Below, piece by piece: positions 33,567 to 42,627 of a stretch of DNA of 64,000 bases (the first letter of the stretch is position 1; each line of letters starts with the position of its first letter). Under the pieces are notes generated by a model. That model saw nothing but the letters and a program-made list of their open reading frames with translations. It did not search any database and had not been told where the DNA came from. The translations under genes were made by a program, and so were the position numbers. The DNA comes from an uncultured Ruminococcus sp. (GTDB lineage: Bacteria > Bacillota > Clostridia > Oscillospirales > Ruminococcaceae), in NCBI GenBank assembly GCA_900543145.1, contig UQPZ01000001.1, positions 310,001 through 374,000 of the forward strand, in the 5' to 3' direction.

Positions 33567-34502
33567 TTATTGCTTAGGAATATCGGTTATTACTTCTTTA
33601 AAACCTGTAGCAAGTCCGGCGAGTCCCTGAATTTCACTGGGGATAATTATCTTTGTAGCCTTTCCGTCAGCTGCTTTGGCAAACGCTTCAAGGCTCTTGA
33701 GCTGAATGACCTGCTCATTAGGATTAGCAGCATTCAATTTTACCAAGCTGTCGGCAATAGCCTGCTGAACCATCTGGATAGCCTGCGCTTCACCTTCAGC
33801 CTCAAGAATTTTCTGCTGTTTAACAGCGTCAGCCTGAAGTATCTTTGCTTCCTTTTCAGCCTCTGCACGAAGTATCTTAGATTCTCTTTCACCCTCGGCA
33901 ACAAGGATCTGCGATTTCTTTTCCGCTTCTGCCTGTATTACCTTTTCTCTTCTTTCACGATCCGCTTTCATCTGCCTTTCCATAGCGTCGCGGATTTCAG
34001 AAGGAGGAAGTATATTTTTCAGCTCGACCCTCTGAACCTTGATTCCCCATCTGTCAGTTGCTTCATCAAGAATTTTTGTTATATTCGTATTTATAAAATC
34101 ACGCGATGTAAGAGTAGCTTCGAGATCCATATCTCCGACTATATTACGAAGTGTAGTAGCCGTAAGATTTTCAATTGCAGAAATAGGTCTTTCAACACCG
34201 TAGGTAAACTGCATAGCGTTTGTGATCTGGAAGAAAACTACAGTATCTATCTGCATTGTAACATTGTCCTTCGTAATTACAGACTGCGGTTTAAAATCCA
34301 CTACCTGTTCCTTGATAGAAACCTTTTTAGCTACCTTATCGATAAAAGGTATAGTTACATGAAGTCCTGTTCCCCATGCGGCATGGAATGCTCCGAATCT
34401 TTCGACAACATATACATATGCCTGAGGAACTACCTTGATATTGCTTATTATTACTATAATAAGAATAACAGCAATTATTAACCCGATTACCAAACCGTCC
34501 AT
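33567..34502 (-). CDS. SPFH/band 7 (stomatin-like) membrane protein
   Basis: A 311-aa protein. An N-terminal membrane segment (about residues 3-21) is followed by an SPFH domain: AYVYVVERFGAFHAAWGTGLH (position about 28-48), TKDNVTMQIDTVVFF and NILPPSEIRDAMERQM. A long Ala/Glu/Lys-rich coiled-coil follows (about 180-245). Such proteins form ring-like membrane scaffolds. The gene partner upstream is a short NfeD protein, the usual pairing in this family. Confidence 0.95.
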   Translation of the reverse strand: MDGLVIGLIIAVILIIVIISNIKVVPQAYVYVVERFGAFHAAWGTGLHVTIPFIDKVAKKVSIKEQVVDFKPQSVITKDNVTMQIDTVVFFQITNAMQFTYGVERPISAIENLTATTLRNIVGDMDLEATLTSRDFINTNITKILDEATDRWGIKVQRVELKNILPPSEIRDAMERQMKADRERREKVIQAEAEKKSQILVAEGERESKILRAEAEKEAKILQADAVKQQKILEAEGEAQAIQMVQQAIADSLVKLNAANPNEQVIQLKSLEAFAKAADGKATKIIIPSEIQGLAGLATGFKEVITDIPKQ

Positions 34503-34528
34503 TATACTACCTCCTGAATTTCAGTAAA

Positions 34529-34960
34529 TTATTTTGAAACTATAAGCTTTGCGCCGTCAACCTCCCGTACGGTAACAACAGCGCCTTCGTCAATAACAGA
34601 ACCGTCAGTTGAACGCGCTGCCCAATTGGTTCCGTCTAATCTGACTCTGCCCTCTCCAAGCTCGTTATTGATTTTTTCAGTCACCAGTGCGGTTTTTCCA
34701 ATATCAAGCTCAAAATTGGTATGATACTTCTCTCCCTGCATTTTTTTCACCAGAGGACGAGTCGCAATCAGCAGTATCACAGACGCAATAACGAAAACAG
34801 TCAGCTGTACTATAAAGCTGAAATCGGCAATAGCAAAGAACATTGCAGCCAATGCTCCGAACGCAAGCCAGATAGAAACCAGAGCCGTAGCAGTCGCTAT
34901 TTCAGCTACAATAAAAAACACAAAAGCTATTGCCCAGCCGACGATCATCATCGTACTCAT
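34529..34960 (-). CDS. NfeD-like membrane protein
   Basis: A 143-aa short-form NfeD. Three to four membrane segments lie at residues 5-80, and an OB-fold domain at about 90-143 holds GKTALVTEKINNELGEGRVRLDGTNW (position only) and the end GAVVTVREVDGAKLIV. It lacks the protease domain of long NfeD. It shares an operon with the SPFH protein, behind the promoter at 35015-35043. Confidence 0.93.
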   Translation of the reverse strand: MSTMMIVGWAIAFVFFIVAEIATATALVSIWLAFGALAAMFFAIADFSFIVQLTVFVIASVILLIATRPLVKKMQGEKYHTNFELDIGKTALVTEKINNELGEGRVRLDGTNWAARSTDGSVIDEGAVVTVREVDGAKLIVSK

Positions 34961-35014
34961 ATTATATCCCCCTTTATATTATATTGCTCTATACATATTT
35001 ATATGTATGATGAT

Positions 35015-35043
35015 ATTATACCACAGCATTTGTCTTTTTTCAA
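35015..35043 (-). promoter_or_regulatory. Sigma-A promoter of NfeD-SPFH
   Basis: Minus strand TTGAAA (35038-35043) and TATAAT (35015-35020), 17-nt spacer. Confidence 0.75.
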
Positions 35044-35137
35044 TAGATTTTTCAAATTATTTATCGATATTTTCAGCAGCGATCATAAGCAGCTTTTATC
35101 ATACAGTGGACGTTAATTACAAAAATTTTACTTGTAT

Positions 35138-35166
35138 TTGACAATTGTCAGATAATATGTTATTAT
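35138..35166 (+). promoter_or_regulatory. Sigma-A promoter of prmA
   Basis: A perfect TTGACA (35138-35143) and TATTAT (35161-35166), 17-nt spacer. A TATAAT three bases further gives a spacer of 20 and is less likely. Confidence 0.7.
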
Positions 35167-35198
35167 AATAATATATCTATCTGAAAGGGTCGTAAAAT

Positions 35199-36170
35199 AT
35201 GAATTGGATCGAAATTGATATATATACCTCATCTGAGGGAATTGAACCGCTTACCGGTTCACTGCTGGGTTACGGGATAAACGGATTTGTTATTAAGGAT
35301 CCGGAGGATTTTGAAGAATTTTTGCAGAATAAATCTGTCAACTGGGATTATATAGACGATGATCTGATGGGGCTGAAAAACTGCGAAACTACCGTTACCG
35401 TTTATCTGCCTGAAAACGCTCAGGGACTTGAAAACCTGGAGGCTGTAAAATCGGAGCTCAAAGCTCTTAAACAGCGTGACTCTGATAACGTATTCGGCAG
35501 ACTTGAATATGAACTGAAAAACGTGCGCGAGGAGGATTGGGCGAACAACTGGAAGCAGTATTTTAAGCCTCTTTGTATAGGCGAAAAGCTGCTCGTAAAG
35601 CCGTCTTGGGAAAAGACAGATCCCGGCGAAAGCCGCAGGATACTTGAAATCGACCCTGCTTCCAGTTTCGGAACAGGGCAGCACAATACGACTCAGCTTT
35701 GCCTTGAACTGATTGAAAAGCATATTGCCGCAGACTGTAAAATGCTGGATTTAGGGTGCGGCAGCGGAATCTTATCTATAGCCGGCATATTATTGGGTGC
35801 AAAATCGGCATTTGCCGTAGATATAGATGAAAACTCCGTAAAAATAGCAGGAGAGAACGCAGTAAAAAATCATATTCCGAGAGATAAATATACGGCAGTA
35901 TGCGGAAATGTAATTGACGATAACAGCCTTGTTTGCGCTATCGGTTCAGACTATGATATAGTGTGCGCCAATATCGTAGCAGATGTTCTTATAGGCATGG
36001 GCGATAGGTTCGGACAATTTCTAAAGCAGAACGGAAAACTTATTGTTTCCGGAATTATAGACAGCCGAAAGGACGAGGTTTTAGATGTTATCAGTTCAAA
36101 AGGCTTCAGGCTGACCGAGATCAGAGAAAAAGAGGATTGGGTCGCCGCTGCTTTTGTATTAGAGAATTAA
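35199..36170 (+). CDS. prmA: Ribosomal protein L11 methyltransferase
   Basis: A 323-aa SAM-dependent enzyme that trimethylates lysines of L11. The N-terminal substrate-recognition domain (about 1-95) is followed by the methyltransferase fold: ILEIDPASSFGTGQHNTT (about 147-164), LDLGCGSGILSIAG (motif I, about 183) and VCANIVADVLI (motif IV, about 255). GAAAGGG precedes ATG 35199. It is followed by a PII-like gene after 23 nt. Confidence 0.95.
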   Translation: MNWIEIDIYTSSEGIEPLTGSLLGYGINGFVIKDPEDFEEFLQNKSVNWDYIDDDLMGLKNCETTVTVYLPENAQGLENLEAVKSELKALKQRDSDNVFGRLEYELKNVREEDWANNWKQYFKPLCIGEKLLVKPSWEKTDPGESRRILEIDPASSFGTGQHNTTQLCLELIEKHIAADCKMLDLGCGSGILSIAGILLGAKSAFAVDIDENSVKIAGENAVKNHIPRDKYTAVCGNVIDDNSLVCAIGSDYDIVCANIVADVLIGMGDRFGQFLKQNGKLIVSGIIDSRKDEVLDVISSKGFRLTEIREKEDWVAAAFVLEN

Positions 36171-36193
36171 CATAAAACGGAAAGGAGAAAATT

Positions 36194-36532
36194 ATGCAGC
36201 TTTTATTTTTGATCATTAAAAGAACGGAGCTTGTAGACGATATTATGAAGGAGCTTGCTAAGGCAGGTATCAGAGGAGGAACGGCTATAGACAGCGTAGG
36301 TATGGCAAAATCAATATCCGGTATGGATAACCTTCCTACGATAGGTCTTCTGAGAGAGCTTCTGAACGGAGAAGATCCCGCAATGAAAGGTAAAACTATC
36401 TTTGTAGCCGTTAAGGATGAACAGGTCGAAGAGGCAAAGGAAGCTATTCTGAAAATAACCGGTGATCTTTCTGTGCCGAATGCAGGAGTACTTTTCGGAG
36501 TGCCTGTGACCTTTGCTATGGGAATTAATTAA
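36194..36532 (+). CDS. PII-like nitrogen regulatory protein
   Basis: A 112-aa protein of the PII-like ferredoxin fold. The start MQLLFLIIKRTELVDDIM and the C-terminal AGVLFGVPVTFAMGIN resemble short PII-like proteins of Clostridia. The T-loop region is shortened, and I do not see the usual uridylylation Tyr. A true GlnB/GlnK would be next to amtB or glnA, and neither is here. What it senses is unknown. It is co-transcribed with prmA and ends at a strong terminator. Confidence 0.7.
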   Translation: MQLLFLIIKRTELVDDIMKELAKAGIRGGTAIDSVGMAKSISGMDNLPTIGLLRELLNGEDPAMKGKTIFVAVKDEQVEEAKEAILKITGDLSVPNAGVLFGVPVTFAMGIN

Positions 36533-36554
36533 ATACAATATATTTATAAAAAAT

Positions 36555-36587
36555 GCAGGTGATTCGTAAAAGAACACCTGCTTTTTT
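36555..36587. terminator. Bidirectional terminator between PII-like gene and spoIVA
   Basis: Stem GCAGGTG/CACCTGC with an A-run before and a T-run after. The flanking genes converge. Confidence 0.8.
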
Positions 36588-36589
36588 AT

Positions 36590-38065
36590 TTAAAGTATAA
36601 AACATATAAGACCTGAACAGCCCTCGTTTATCATTCTCTCAACAGTTTCTTTTAATCTCATTCTTGCATCATAAGGCAGCTTCGCCAGCTTTGCATGAAG
36701 TCCCTCATTTACAAGCTCATGCAGCGACTTACCGAATATATTGCTCTCCCAGATCTTCTGCGGCGATTCTTCAAAATCGTTGAGCATATACAGAACCAGC
36801 TCTTCAGACTGCTTTTCAGAACCTACAATAGGCGCTACCTCAGTATTTATCGTAGCTTTCATCATATGGATAGACGGAGCGGCAGCTTTCAGACGTATGC
36901 CGTATTTTCCGCCCTGCTTTATAACCTCCGGTTCTTCAAGGGACAGCTCATCCATAGAAGGCATAACTATACCGTATCCGGTCTCTTCTACCTGATTAAG
37001 CGCTTCAGCAAATTTCGAGAACTTATTTTTTATCCTTACAAGCTCAAGTATCTGAGGCATAAGATCGCTTTCATTTTCAATCGTAAGACCGGTCGCTTCT
37101 CCGATTATCTTAAAGAAAAGATCCTGATGAATCCCAACGGAAATTACGGCGCTTCCGCTTCCCAGATCAATACTCTTTACTCTGCTCTCTGTAACCTGAT
37201 CACATAATGCAATTTCGTCTGCACAGGTATTTATCTGTCTCAGATTAGTCAGCTGAGAAGCAGCGCTTCTTATATGTGAAAAAACAGCTTCTTTCAGCCA
37301 GTGTCCTTTGTCCAGGCTGTTGATCCATGAAGGCATTTCAATATTGATCTCCTTTATGGGAAATGCATATAGAACCTGAGTAAGTATATTCTTTATATCT
37401 GCTTCGGAAAGCTCCAGGCAATTAATAGGGATAACTGTAGTTTTGTATTTTTCGGAAAGCTCTCTGCATAGCTGCTGTACCTCAACCGAGTCAGGATAAA
37501 CGCTGTTCATCAGAACTACAAAGGGCTTATTGATATTTTGCAGCTCTGCGATAACTCTTTCCTCACATTCCTCATATTCATCTCTGGGAAGATCGGTTAT
37601 CGTTCCGTCTGTTGTTACTACCAGTCCTATAGTGCTGTGTTCAGTAATTACCTTCTGAGTACCTACCTCTGCCGCCATATTAAAAGGAACTTCTGCGTCA
37701 AACCACGGAGTAACGACCATTCTCGGCATCTCGTTTTCAAAGTAGCCTATAGCGCTGGGAATAATATAGCCTACGCAGTCTATCATACGGACATTAAATT
37801 TTGCTCCGCCGTCAAGCGCTACCTCTACCGCTTCCTCAGGAATAAATTTAGGCTCGGTAGTCATTATTGTTTTTCCGCCGGAGGACTGCGGAAGCTCGTC
37901 AATTGCTCTTTCCTTCCGGTAATCGCTCTCTATATTCGGAATAACGAAATTCTCCATAAATTGTTTTATAAATGTTGATTTGCCGGTTCTTACCGGGCCG
38001 ACGACTCCGATGTAAATATCGCCGTCAGTTCGGGTGGCAATGTCTGAATAAATATCGTTCGTCAT
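36590..38065 (-). CDS. spoIVA: Stage IV sporulation protein A (coat base ATPase)
   Basis: A 491-aa cytoskeletal ATPase that polymerises on the outer forespore membrane as the base of the spore coat. The TRAFAC-type P-loop GPVRTGKSTFIKQF lies at about residues 23-36, followed by the switch-like MIDCVGYIIPSAIGY (about 94) and an NKPFVVLMNS motif near 180. The C-terminal domain ends in the conserved CSGLICFIL, which anchors to SpoVM in other species. GGAGG lies before ATG 38065. It is 18 nt after sipL, so the two likely form an operon. Confidence 0.97.
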   Translation of the reverse strand: MTNDIYSDIATRTDGDIYIGVVGPVRTGKSTFIKQFMENFVIPNIESDYRKERAIDELPQSSGGKTIMTTEPKFIPEEAVEVALDGGAKFNVRMIDCVGYIIPSAIGYFENEMPRMVVTPWFDAEVPFNMAAEVGTQKVITEHSTIGLVVTTDGTITDLPRDEYEECEERVIAELQNINKPFVVLMNSVYPDSVEVQQLCRELSEKYKTTVIPINCLELSEADIKNILTQVLYAFPIKEINIEMPSWINSLDKGHWLKEAVFSHIRSAASQLTNLRQINTCADEIALCDQVTESRVKSIDLGSGSAVISVGIHQDLFFKIIGEATGLTIENESDLMPQILELVRIKNKFSKFAEALNQVEETGYGIVMPSMDELSLEEPEVIKQGGKYGIRLKAAAPSIHMMKATINTEVAPIVGSEKQSEELVLYMLNDFEESPQKIWESNIFGKSLHELVNEGLHAKLAKLPYDARMRLKETVERMINEGCSGLICFIL

Positions 38066-38083
38066 ATTTCTTTCCTCCAGATT

Positions 38084-39637
38084 CTAATTCATTAACGGTA
38101 TAAGCAGCATTCCGCAGTCGCTGAGTTTATCTCCTGCAAGATCATTTTCCTCCATAATCGCATTGATTGATGTAGAATACTTCTTTGCGATCTCCCAAAT
38201 GTCCTCATTTTCGCTGCAATAGCAAAGTTTTAGTGCATATCCCTGCTGTCTTTCCTTAGGCTTGTCGGTATACGCCCTCAGCTCGCAAAGCATATTCCTT
38301 GCCGACTGTTCGCAGACATGACCTCCTATTTTCAGCTCCGCTTTTAGCTCGGCAGTATGACTGTCAGTAAGATGATAAGAGCAGCTCTGAACGCAGACTT
38401 TGGGATCTATCGTACTTTCAGCGGAAAACTCAGCGGCAAGCTCATGTTCAAACGGCGATTCGGCTTCAAGATATATCGGCGAACAGCTTTCGTTCTTTCC
38501 GATAAGACAAAAGATAACATTACCGGATATAACATATCTTCCGCTGCTTTCGTCATATCTGGAAGAGATATTGTTTATATCGCACCAGCAGTCATAGATA
38601 CAGGATATCTCATCATCGTCGTAGCTTATCTGTGCAGCTGAAGTGTGAGTTTCGTTTATCTGTACCGGAATGCTTTCTATACGGCAGCCGCTGTTTTCCA
38701 TCTCGCATTCGTAACAGGTAGAGTAAGCATCCGTAACTACTTCGCAGGTTTCAAACTTCATAGCTGTACAGTTTACAAGAAGAACCAGCTCGCATTCAAG
38801 CGCTGATGAATTTTCAGATTTCGGTATGATCTCGCAGCCTGACGGAGTTATATCAACAAAAGCGTCAAAGCTTTCGTCTATGCCGTCTATATCTATAATC
38901 TGGCTGAACGGTATGGTAAATTTCATGGATTCGATAGTATCCTCTCCGGACGGGTCAATGCAGGTATAAAGCATAGATATTTCGGCATCGCCTTTTGTAA
39001 TAAGCTTACCTGCGATCATTTTTTGCTCCTGAGGAAATACGGTGCAATCCGAGCGTATTACAGCGCCTACAGCAGGCTTAGAAGCACCAAGCTCAAGCTC
39101 TTCTATGACCGTTACTCTTTTAGAGGCAGTAAGACGTTTTGACGGATATGTTATAAGGGATTTTTTCAGCTGGATATTTGCTCCGAAAGCGTCTACTATA
39201 ACTGCCTGCTGCCTTTCTCCGACGATCTTGATTCTTGCTGATACCGCTCCCCTAACGTCAAGCCTTCTTTGATTAACAACACGGCAGTTTATGTAATCAA
39301 CATGCGGAGTAATTGTGATCATAGGATTCTGACAGTCGCCGCTCATATCTACTGATTTTGAATAATTAAGCTTTTGCTCCAGACAGTTTACCTTACAGCT
39401 TCCCTCGCTCTGATACATTACTCTTATCAGCACTGACAGCTCGAAGGTCATTTTTTCGCCGTTAATGCTGTGTGACATAATTTTAGGTATCACACGGCAT
39501 TTTAAGATCCTGAAAATATCAGGGTAGTAATCGGGAAGGACAAAATCACGCTCTACAGCCTGCTCTACTGTTGTATCAAGAGCGATCTGACTGGCTGTAA
39601 AGGTTTCCCGATTTACTTTGAATTCCATTGTTCCCAT
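38084..39637 (-). CDS. sipL: SipL-like spore coat morphogenetic protein (DUF3794/SPOCS + LysM)
   Basis: A 517-aa protein. The N-terminal region begins with FTASQIALDTTVEQAVERDFVLPDYYPDI (position about 13-41), the start typical of SPOCS (DUF3794) proteins, with more SPOCS-like segments at about 150-260 and 300-420. The C-terminal LysM-like domain (about 465-515) has YCSENEDIWEIAKKYST. This architecture and length match SipL of Clostridioides difficile (functional counterpart of SpoVID), whose LysM domain binds SpoIVA; the spoIVA gene follows directly. Minus strand GGTATATT-14-AATATATT upstream (near 39690-39720) is a weak sigma-E candidate. Confidence 0.85.
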   Translation of the reverse strand: MGTMEFKVNRETFTASQIALDTTVEQAVERDFVLPDYYPDIFRILKCRVIPKIMSHSINGEKMTFELSVLIRVMYQSEGSCKVNCLEQKLNYSKSVDMSGDCQNPMITITPHVDYINCRVVNQRRLDVRGAVSARIKIVGERQQAVIVDAFGANIQLKKSLITYPSKRLTASKRVTVIEELELGASKPAVGAVIRSDCTVFPQEQKMIAGKLITKGDAEISMLYTCIDPSGEDTIESMKFTIPFSQIIDIDGIDESFDAFVDITPSGCEIIPKSENSSALECELVLLVNCTAMKFETCEVVTDAYSTCYECEMENSGCRIESIPVQINETHTSAAQISYDDDEISCIYDCWCDINNISSRYDESSGRYVISGNVIFCLIGKNESCSPIYLEAESPFEHELAAEFSAESTIDPKVCVQSCSYHLTDSHTAELKAELKIGGHVCEQSARNMLCELRAYTDKPKERQQGYALKLCYCSENEDIWEIAKKYSTSINAIMEENDLAGDKLSDCGMLLIPLMN

Positions 39638-39852
39638 AATAAATGCGTCCTCCTAAAAATCTTGGTTTGTTTTTTATCTTGCTAAGACAATATATTCGGA
39701 CATCGTTTGAAATATACCGCAAAATGTTATTAAGAAACAAGGTTTTTAAGAACGAGAATCAAGAAAATAAAATTATCTCCTAACGCTGCGTCAGTTTTTA
39801 ATTAAAGGCAATCGCACAAAAACAACAGATAAACGGTTATATAAAAGCAAAA

Positions 39853-39881
39853 CCCACGAAAGCAATACACTCTTTCGTGGG
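39853..39881 (-). terminator. Terminator of metA
   Basis: Stem CCCACGAAAG/CTTTCGTGGG around 9 nt, followed on the minus strand by a TTTTGCTTTT run just after the metA stop. Confidence 0.8.
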
Positions 39882-39886
39882 CTATC

Positions 39887-40819
39887 TTATATATTGTATT
39901 TTAATGGTTTCAAATCGTCAAGATCGTATGGAGTCTTTTGATATACGCAATAATTCAGCCAGTTTGCATACATTAAATTTGCTGAACAGCTCCAATTGAA
40001 AATAGGGGTTTTCCCGGGGTCATCATCAGGAAAGTAATTATAGGGAACATTTATTACCATTCCCTTCTCTCTATCTCTGAAATACTCCTTAGCCAAGGTA
40101 TCACGATCATACTCCCAATGACCCAGCAGGAAAAACTGCCTTTCCGATCTGTCAGATATAACATGAACTCCGGCCTCATAGGATTCAGCTACGATAATCA
40201 GATCGGAAACCTTTTCTATATCCTCCCGCCTTATTTCGGTATGCCGGCTATGAGGACAATGAAAAACATCACCAAAACCTTTAAGAAGCAAGCTCTGCGG
40301 ATAATTAATATGATGCTTGAAATTTCCGAATTTCTTATTTTCAAGTGCGTATTTCTGTATACCGTAATGATAATACAAAGCCGCCTGAGCGCCCCAGCAG
40401 ATATGGATCGTAGAATACACATTTGTTTTTGACCATTCAAAGACCTCGCAAAGCTCGTCCCAGTAATCGACCTCACTGTATTCGATCTGTTCAACCGGCG
40501 CGCCGGTTATAATAAGACCGTCATAGCGGTTGCTTCTTATCTCATCAAAGGATTTGTAGAACGCAAGCATATGCTCCTGAGGAGTATTTTTTGAGATATG
40601 ATTCATCTGAACCAAATCAATATCCACATGAAGCGGAGTATTGCTTAAAAGTCTAAGCAGCTGAGTTTCCGTTACTATCTTATCAGGCATAAGATTTACG
40701 ATAGCAATTTTCAGCGCTCGTATATCCTGATGATCGGCACGGTCGTTCGGAATAACAAATATATTTTCAGCCTCAAGCGTTGAAAACGCGGGCAAGTCGT
40801 TTGGAATTTTTATAGGCAT
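39887..40819 (-). CDS. metA: Homoserine O-acyltransferase MetA
   Basis: A 310-aa enzyme that activates homoserine by acetylation or succinylation, first step of methionine synthesis. It begins MPIKIPNDLPAFSTLEAENIF (first 21 residues), the family hallmark. The catalytic Cys is in IHICWGAQAALYYH (about residue 142), and the His-Glu pair in GHWEYDRDTL (about 235). ATG 40819 is chosen (AAGGTGGG upstream); the frame is open to 40891. Acyl donor choice cannot be settled by eye; most Firmicutes homologues use acetyl-CoA. Confidence 0.93.
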   Translation of the reverse strand: MPIKIPNDLPAFSTLEAENIFVIPNDRADHQDIRALKIAIVNLMPDKIVTETQLLRLLSNTPLHVDIDLVQMNHISKNTPQEHMLAFYKSFDEIRSNRYDGLIITGAPVEQIEYSEVDYWDELCEVFEWSKTNVYSTIHICWGAQAALYYHYGIQKYALENKKFGNFKHHINYPQSLLLKGFGDVFHCPHSRHTEIRREDIEKVSDLIIVAESYEAGVHVISDRSERQFFLLGHWEYDRDTLAKEYFRDREKGMVINVPYNYFPDDDPGKTPIFNWSCSANLMYANWLNYCVYQKTPYDLDDLKPLKYNI

Positions 40820-40855
40820 TTCGCTTTCCCACCTTAAATTATACTCTGAATATTT

Positions 40856-40884
40856 ATTATACCACAAGACCTGACCTAAAGCAA
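40856..40884 (-). promoter_or_regulatory. Sigma-A promoter of metA
   Basis: Minus strand TTGCTT (40879-40884) and TATAAT (40856-40861), 17-nt spacer. The leader is about 30 nt, so no SAM riboswitch is present. Confidence 0.7.
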
Positions 40885-41268
40885 CGAACAAACGATTATA
40901 TTCACAATTTATTTTATTTTGACGGAATTTCTTAGCGCTCTGCCTTGATCATAGCGTATCTTTATTTATCTGTTTTTATCTTAAAAAAATAATGCCATCA
41001 CCTTAGATGACATAAAAATAAATGATCCATGTGATGAGACGGAATGAATAACTCGTATCATTAAATAAGTTTTTCATGCTCTATGCTCGGTAAATTTATT
41101 ACCCTTAGCAGCACGCATGGTCTATTATTAAATAACTTTGTCAGACAATAAAGCATTGATCTTATCAAAGAACCATCAACGATATATAAAGCGTTTTCCC
41201 TAGAGTTGGATCATCAATTAAAACTTCTTTTTTGTACCGCACCCCTCTTTATAATGTATCCAAAATAA
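40885..41268. other. Gene-free gap upstream of metA
   Basis: About 380 nt between the metA promoter and the end of rlmD. I find no ORF with a ribosome binding site, no convincing terminator for rlmD and no structured RNA I recognise. It may be relic sequence. Confidence 0.5.
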
Positions 41269-42627
41269 TTATCTGTTTCTTGACATCAAAACTACCGTCT
41301 CAACATGCGTAGATCTCGGGAACATATCAACAGCCCTGCATTTAACCGTTATATATCCCATTTTTTCTAAAACAGCACAGTCCCTTGCGGCGGTTGCATG
41401 ATTGCATGAGATCATGACTATGCGGTCAGGATTCATTTTTGCCATGTATTTAAGAGTTTCGGAAGTACAGCCCTTTCTGGCAGGGTCGGCAATTATTACG
41501 TTCGGACGCTCGCCTCTCTGATAAAGCATTTCTGCTGCCTGCTCAGCGTCTGCACAGATATATTCAGCATTTGTAATTCCGTTCTGAGCTGCGTTTTTTT
41601 CGGCATTGTCAACAGCAGACTGTATTATTTCAACTCCTATAAGCTTTTTAACGCTGTCAGCCATTGAAAGCCCTATAGTTCCGACTCCGCAGTAAAGATC
41701 CAACAATATCTCACCGCCGGTCAGACCGGCATATTCCTTGGCAATATTATATAATCTTTCCGCCTGAACGGTGTTGACCTGATAAAAAGAAAGAGGTGAT
41801 AGTTCAAATTTTCTGCCGCACATTATATCTGTAATAGTATCCTTGCCGTATATAGTTTTTAGTCTGCTTCCAAGTATCACATTCGTTTTTCTGCTGTTTT
41901 CGTTAAGCACTATACTTTTTATACCGCTGTACTTTTTTGTTAGCGTCTCTGCAAGCGCATGAAATAACAGGCTTTTCTTAATAGATGTAACTACAAGACA
42001 AACCATTATTTCGTCGGTATGCTCGCCCTTTCGTAAATAAATATGTCTTAACAGACCGCTCTCGGAAACCTCGTTATAAGCTGAAACATTATTTTCATTG
42101 CAGAAATCAATAATATCTTTTAAAATTTCGGAAAAAATCTTAGGTTGAAGCCTGCAATCTGTAAAATCAATAACACGGTGTGAACGCTTTGAATAAAATC
42201 CGCATACCATTTTCCCGTCTGCTTGTGAAACAGGATACTGAGCCTTATTACGGTATCCGTCAATTTTTTCACAGCCAAGTATAGCTTCAAATTTAGGCTC
42301 AAGCTTGCCTATACGCCTGAAAGAGCTTTCGACAAAGTCCTGCTTTACCTTAAGCTCCTCTTCATAAGAAAAGTGCCTGAACGAACAGCCGCCGCACTTT
42401 CCGAATACCTGACAGTCGGGAGAAATACGTACTTCCGCTTCGGATATGAATCGTTCTGCTATTCCGTAGCAATAGCTTTTACTGACCTTAACGATCTTAC
42501 ATGAAATAACGTCACCAACTGCGGTAAAAGGCACAAAAACAGCAATTTCGTTATATCGTCCCACTCCGTTTCCTTCGTTGGTCATTCCTGTAATTTCTAA
42601 TTTCACAATTTCATTCTTCTTCAGCAT
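41269..42627 (-). CDS. rlmD: 23S rRNA (uracil-5-)-methyltransferase RlmD/RumA family
   Basis: A 452-aa SAM-dependent RNA methyltransferase. The N-terminal TRAM domain (to about residue 60) is followed by a 4Fe-4S motif with CQVFGKCGGCSFRH (about 69-82). The methyltransferase part has QVNTVQAERLY (about 285), LDLYCGVGTIGLSM (about 313), DPARKGC (about 385) and the catalytic Cys in VMISCNHATAARD (about 409). The exact target (U1939, U747 or tRNA U54) cannot be told by eye. The start overlaps hemZ by 17 nt; GAGG lies before ATG 42627. Confidence 0.92.
   Translation of the reverse strand: MLKKNEIVKLEITGMTNEGNGVGRYNEIAVFVPFTAVGDVISCKIVKVSKSYCYGIAERFISEAEVRISPDCQVFGKCGGCSFRHFSYEEELKVKQDFVESSFRRIGKLEPKFEAILGCEKIDGYRNKAQYPVSQADGKMVCGFYSKRSHRVIDFTDCRLQPKIFSEILKDIIDFCNENNVSAYNEVSESGLLRHIYLRKGEHTDEIMVCLVVTSIKKSLLFHALAETLTKKYSGIKSIVLNENSRKTNVILGSRLKTIYGKDTITDIMCGRKFELSPLSFYQVNTVQAERLYNIAKEYAGLTGGEILLDLYCGVGTIGLSMADSVKKLIGVEIIQSAVDNAEKNAAQNGITNAEYICADAEQAAEMLYQRGERPNVIIADPARKGCTSETLKYMAKMNPDRIVMISCNHATAARDCAVLEKMGYITVKCRAVDMFPRSTHVETVVLMSRNR

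Noticed and set aside
33570..34481. A 303-codon open frame on the plus strand opposite the SPFH gene
   Set aside because: It is antisense to a well-identified gene, is unusually rich in Cys, Phe, Tyr and Leu, has no ribosome binding site and no family features.
40820..41268. SAM riboswitch upstream of metA
   Set aside because: The promoter lies about 40 nt before the start codon, and no S-box pattern is seen in the gap.
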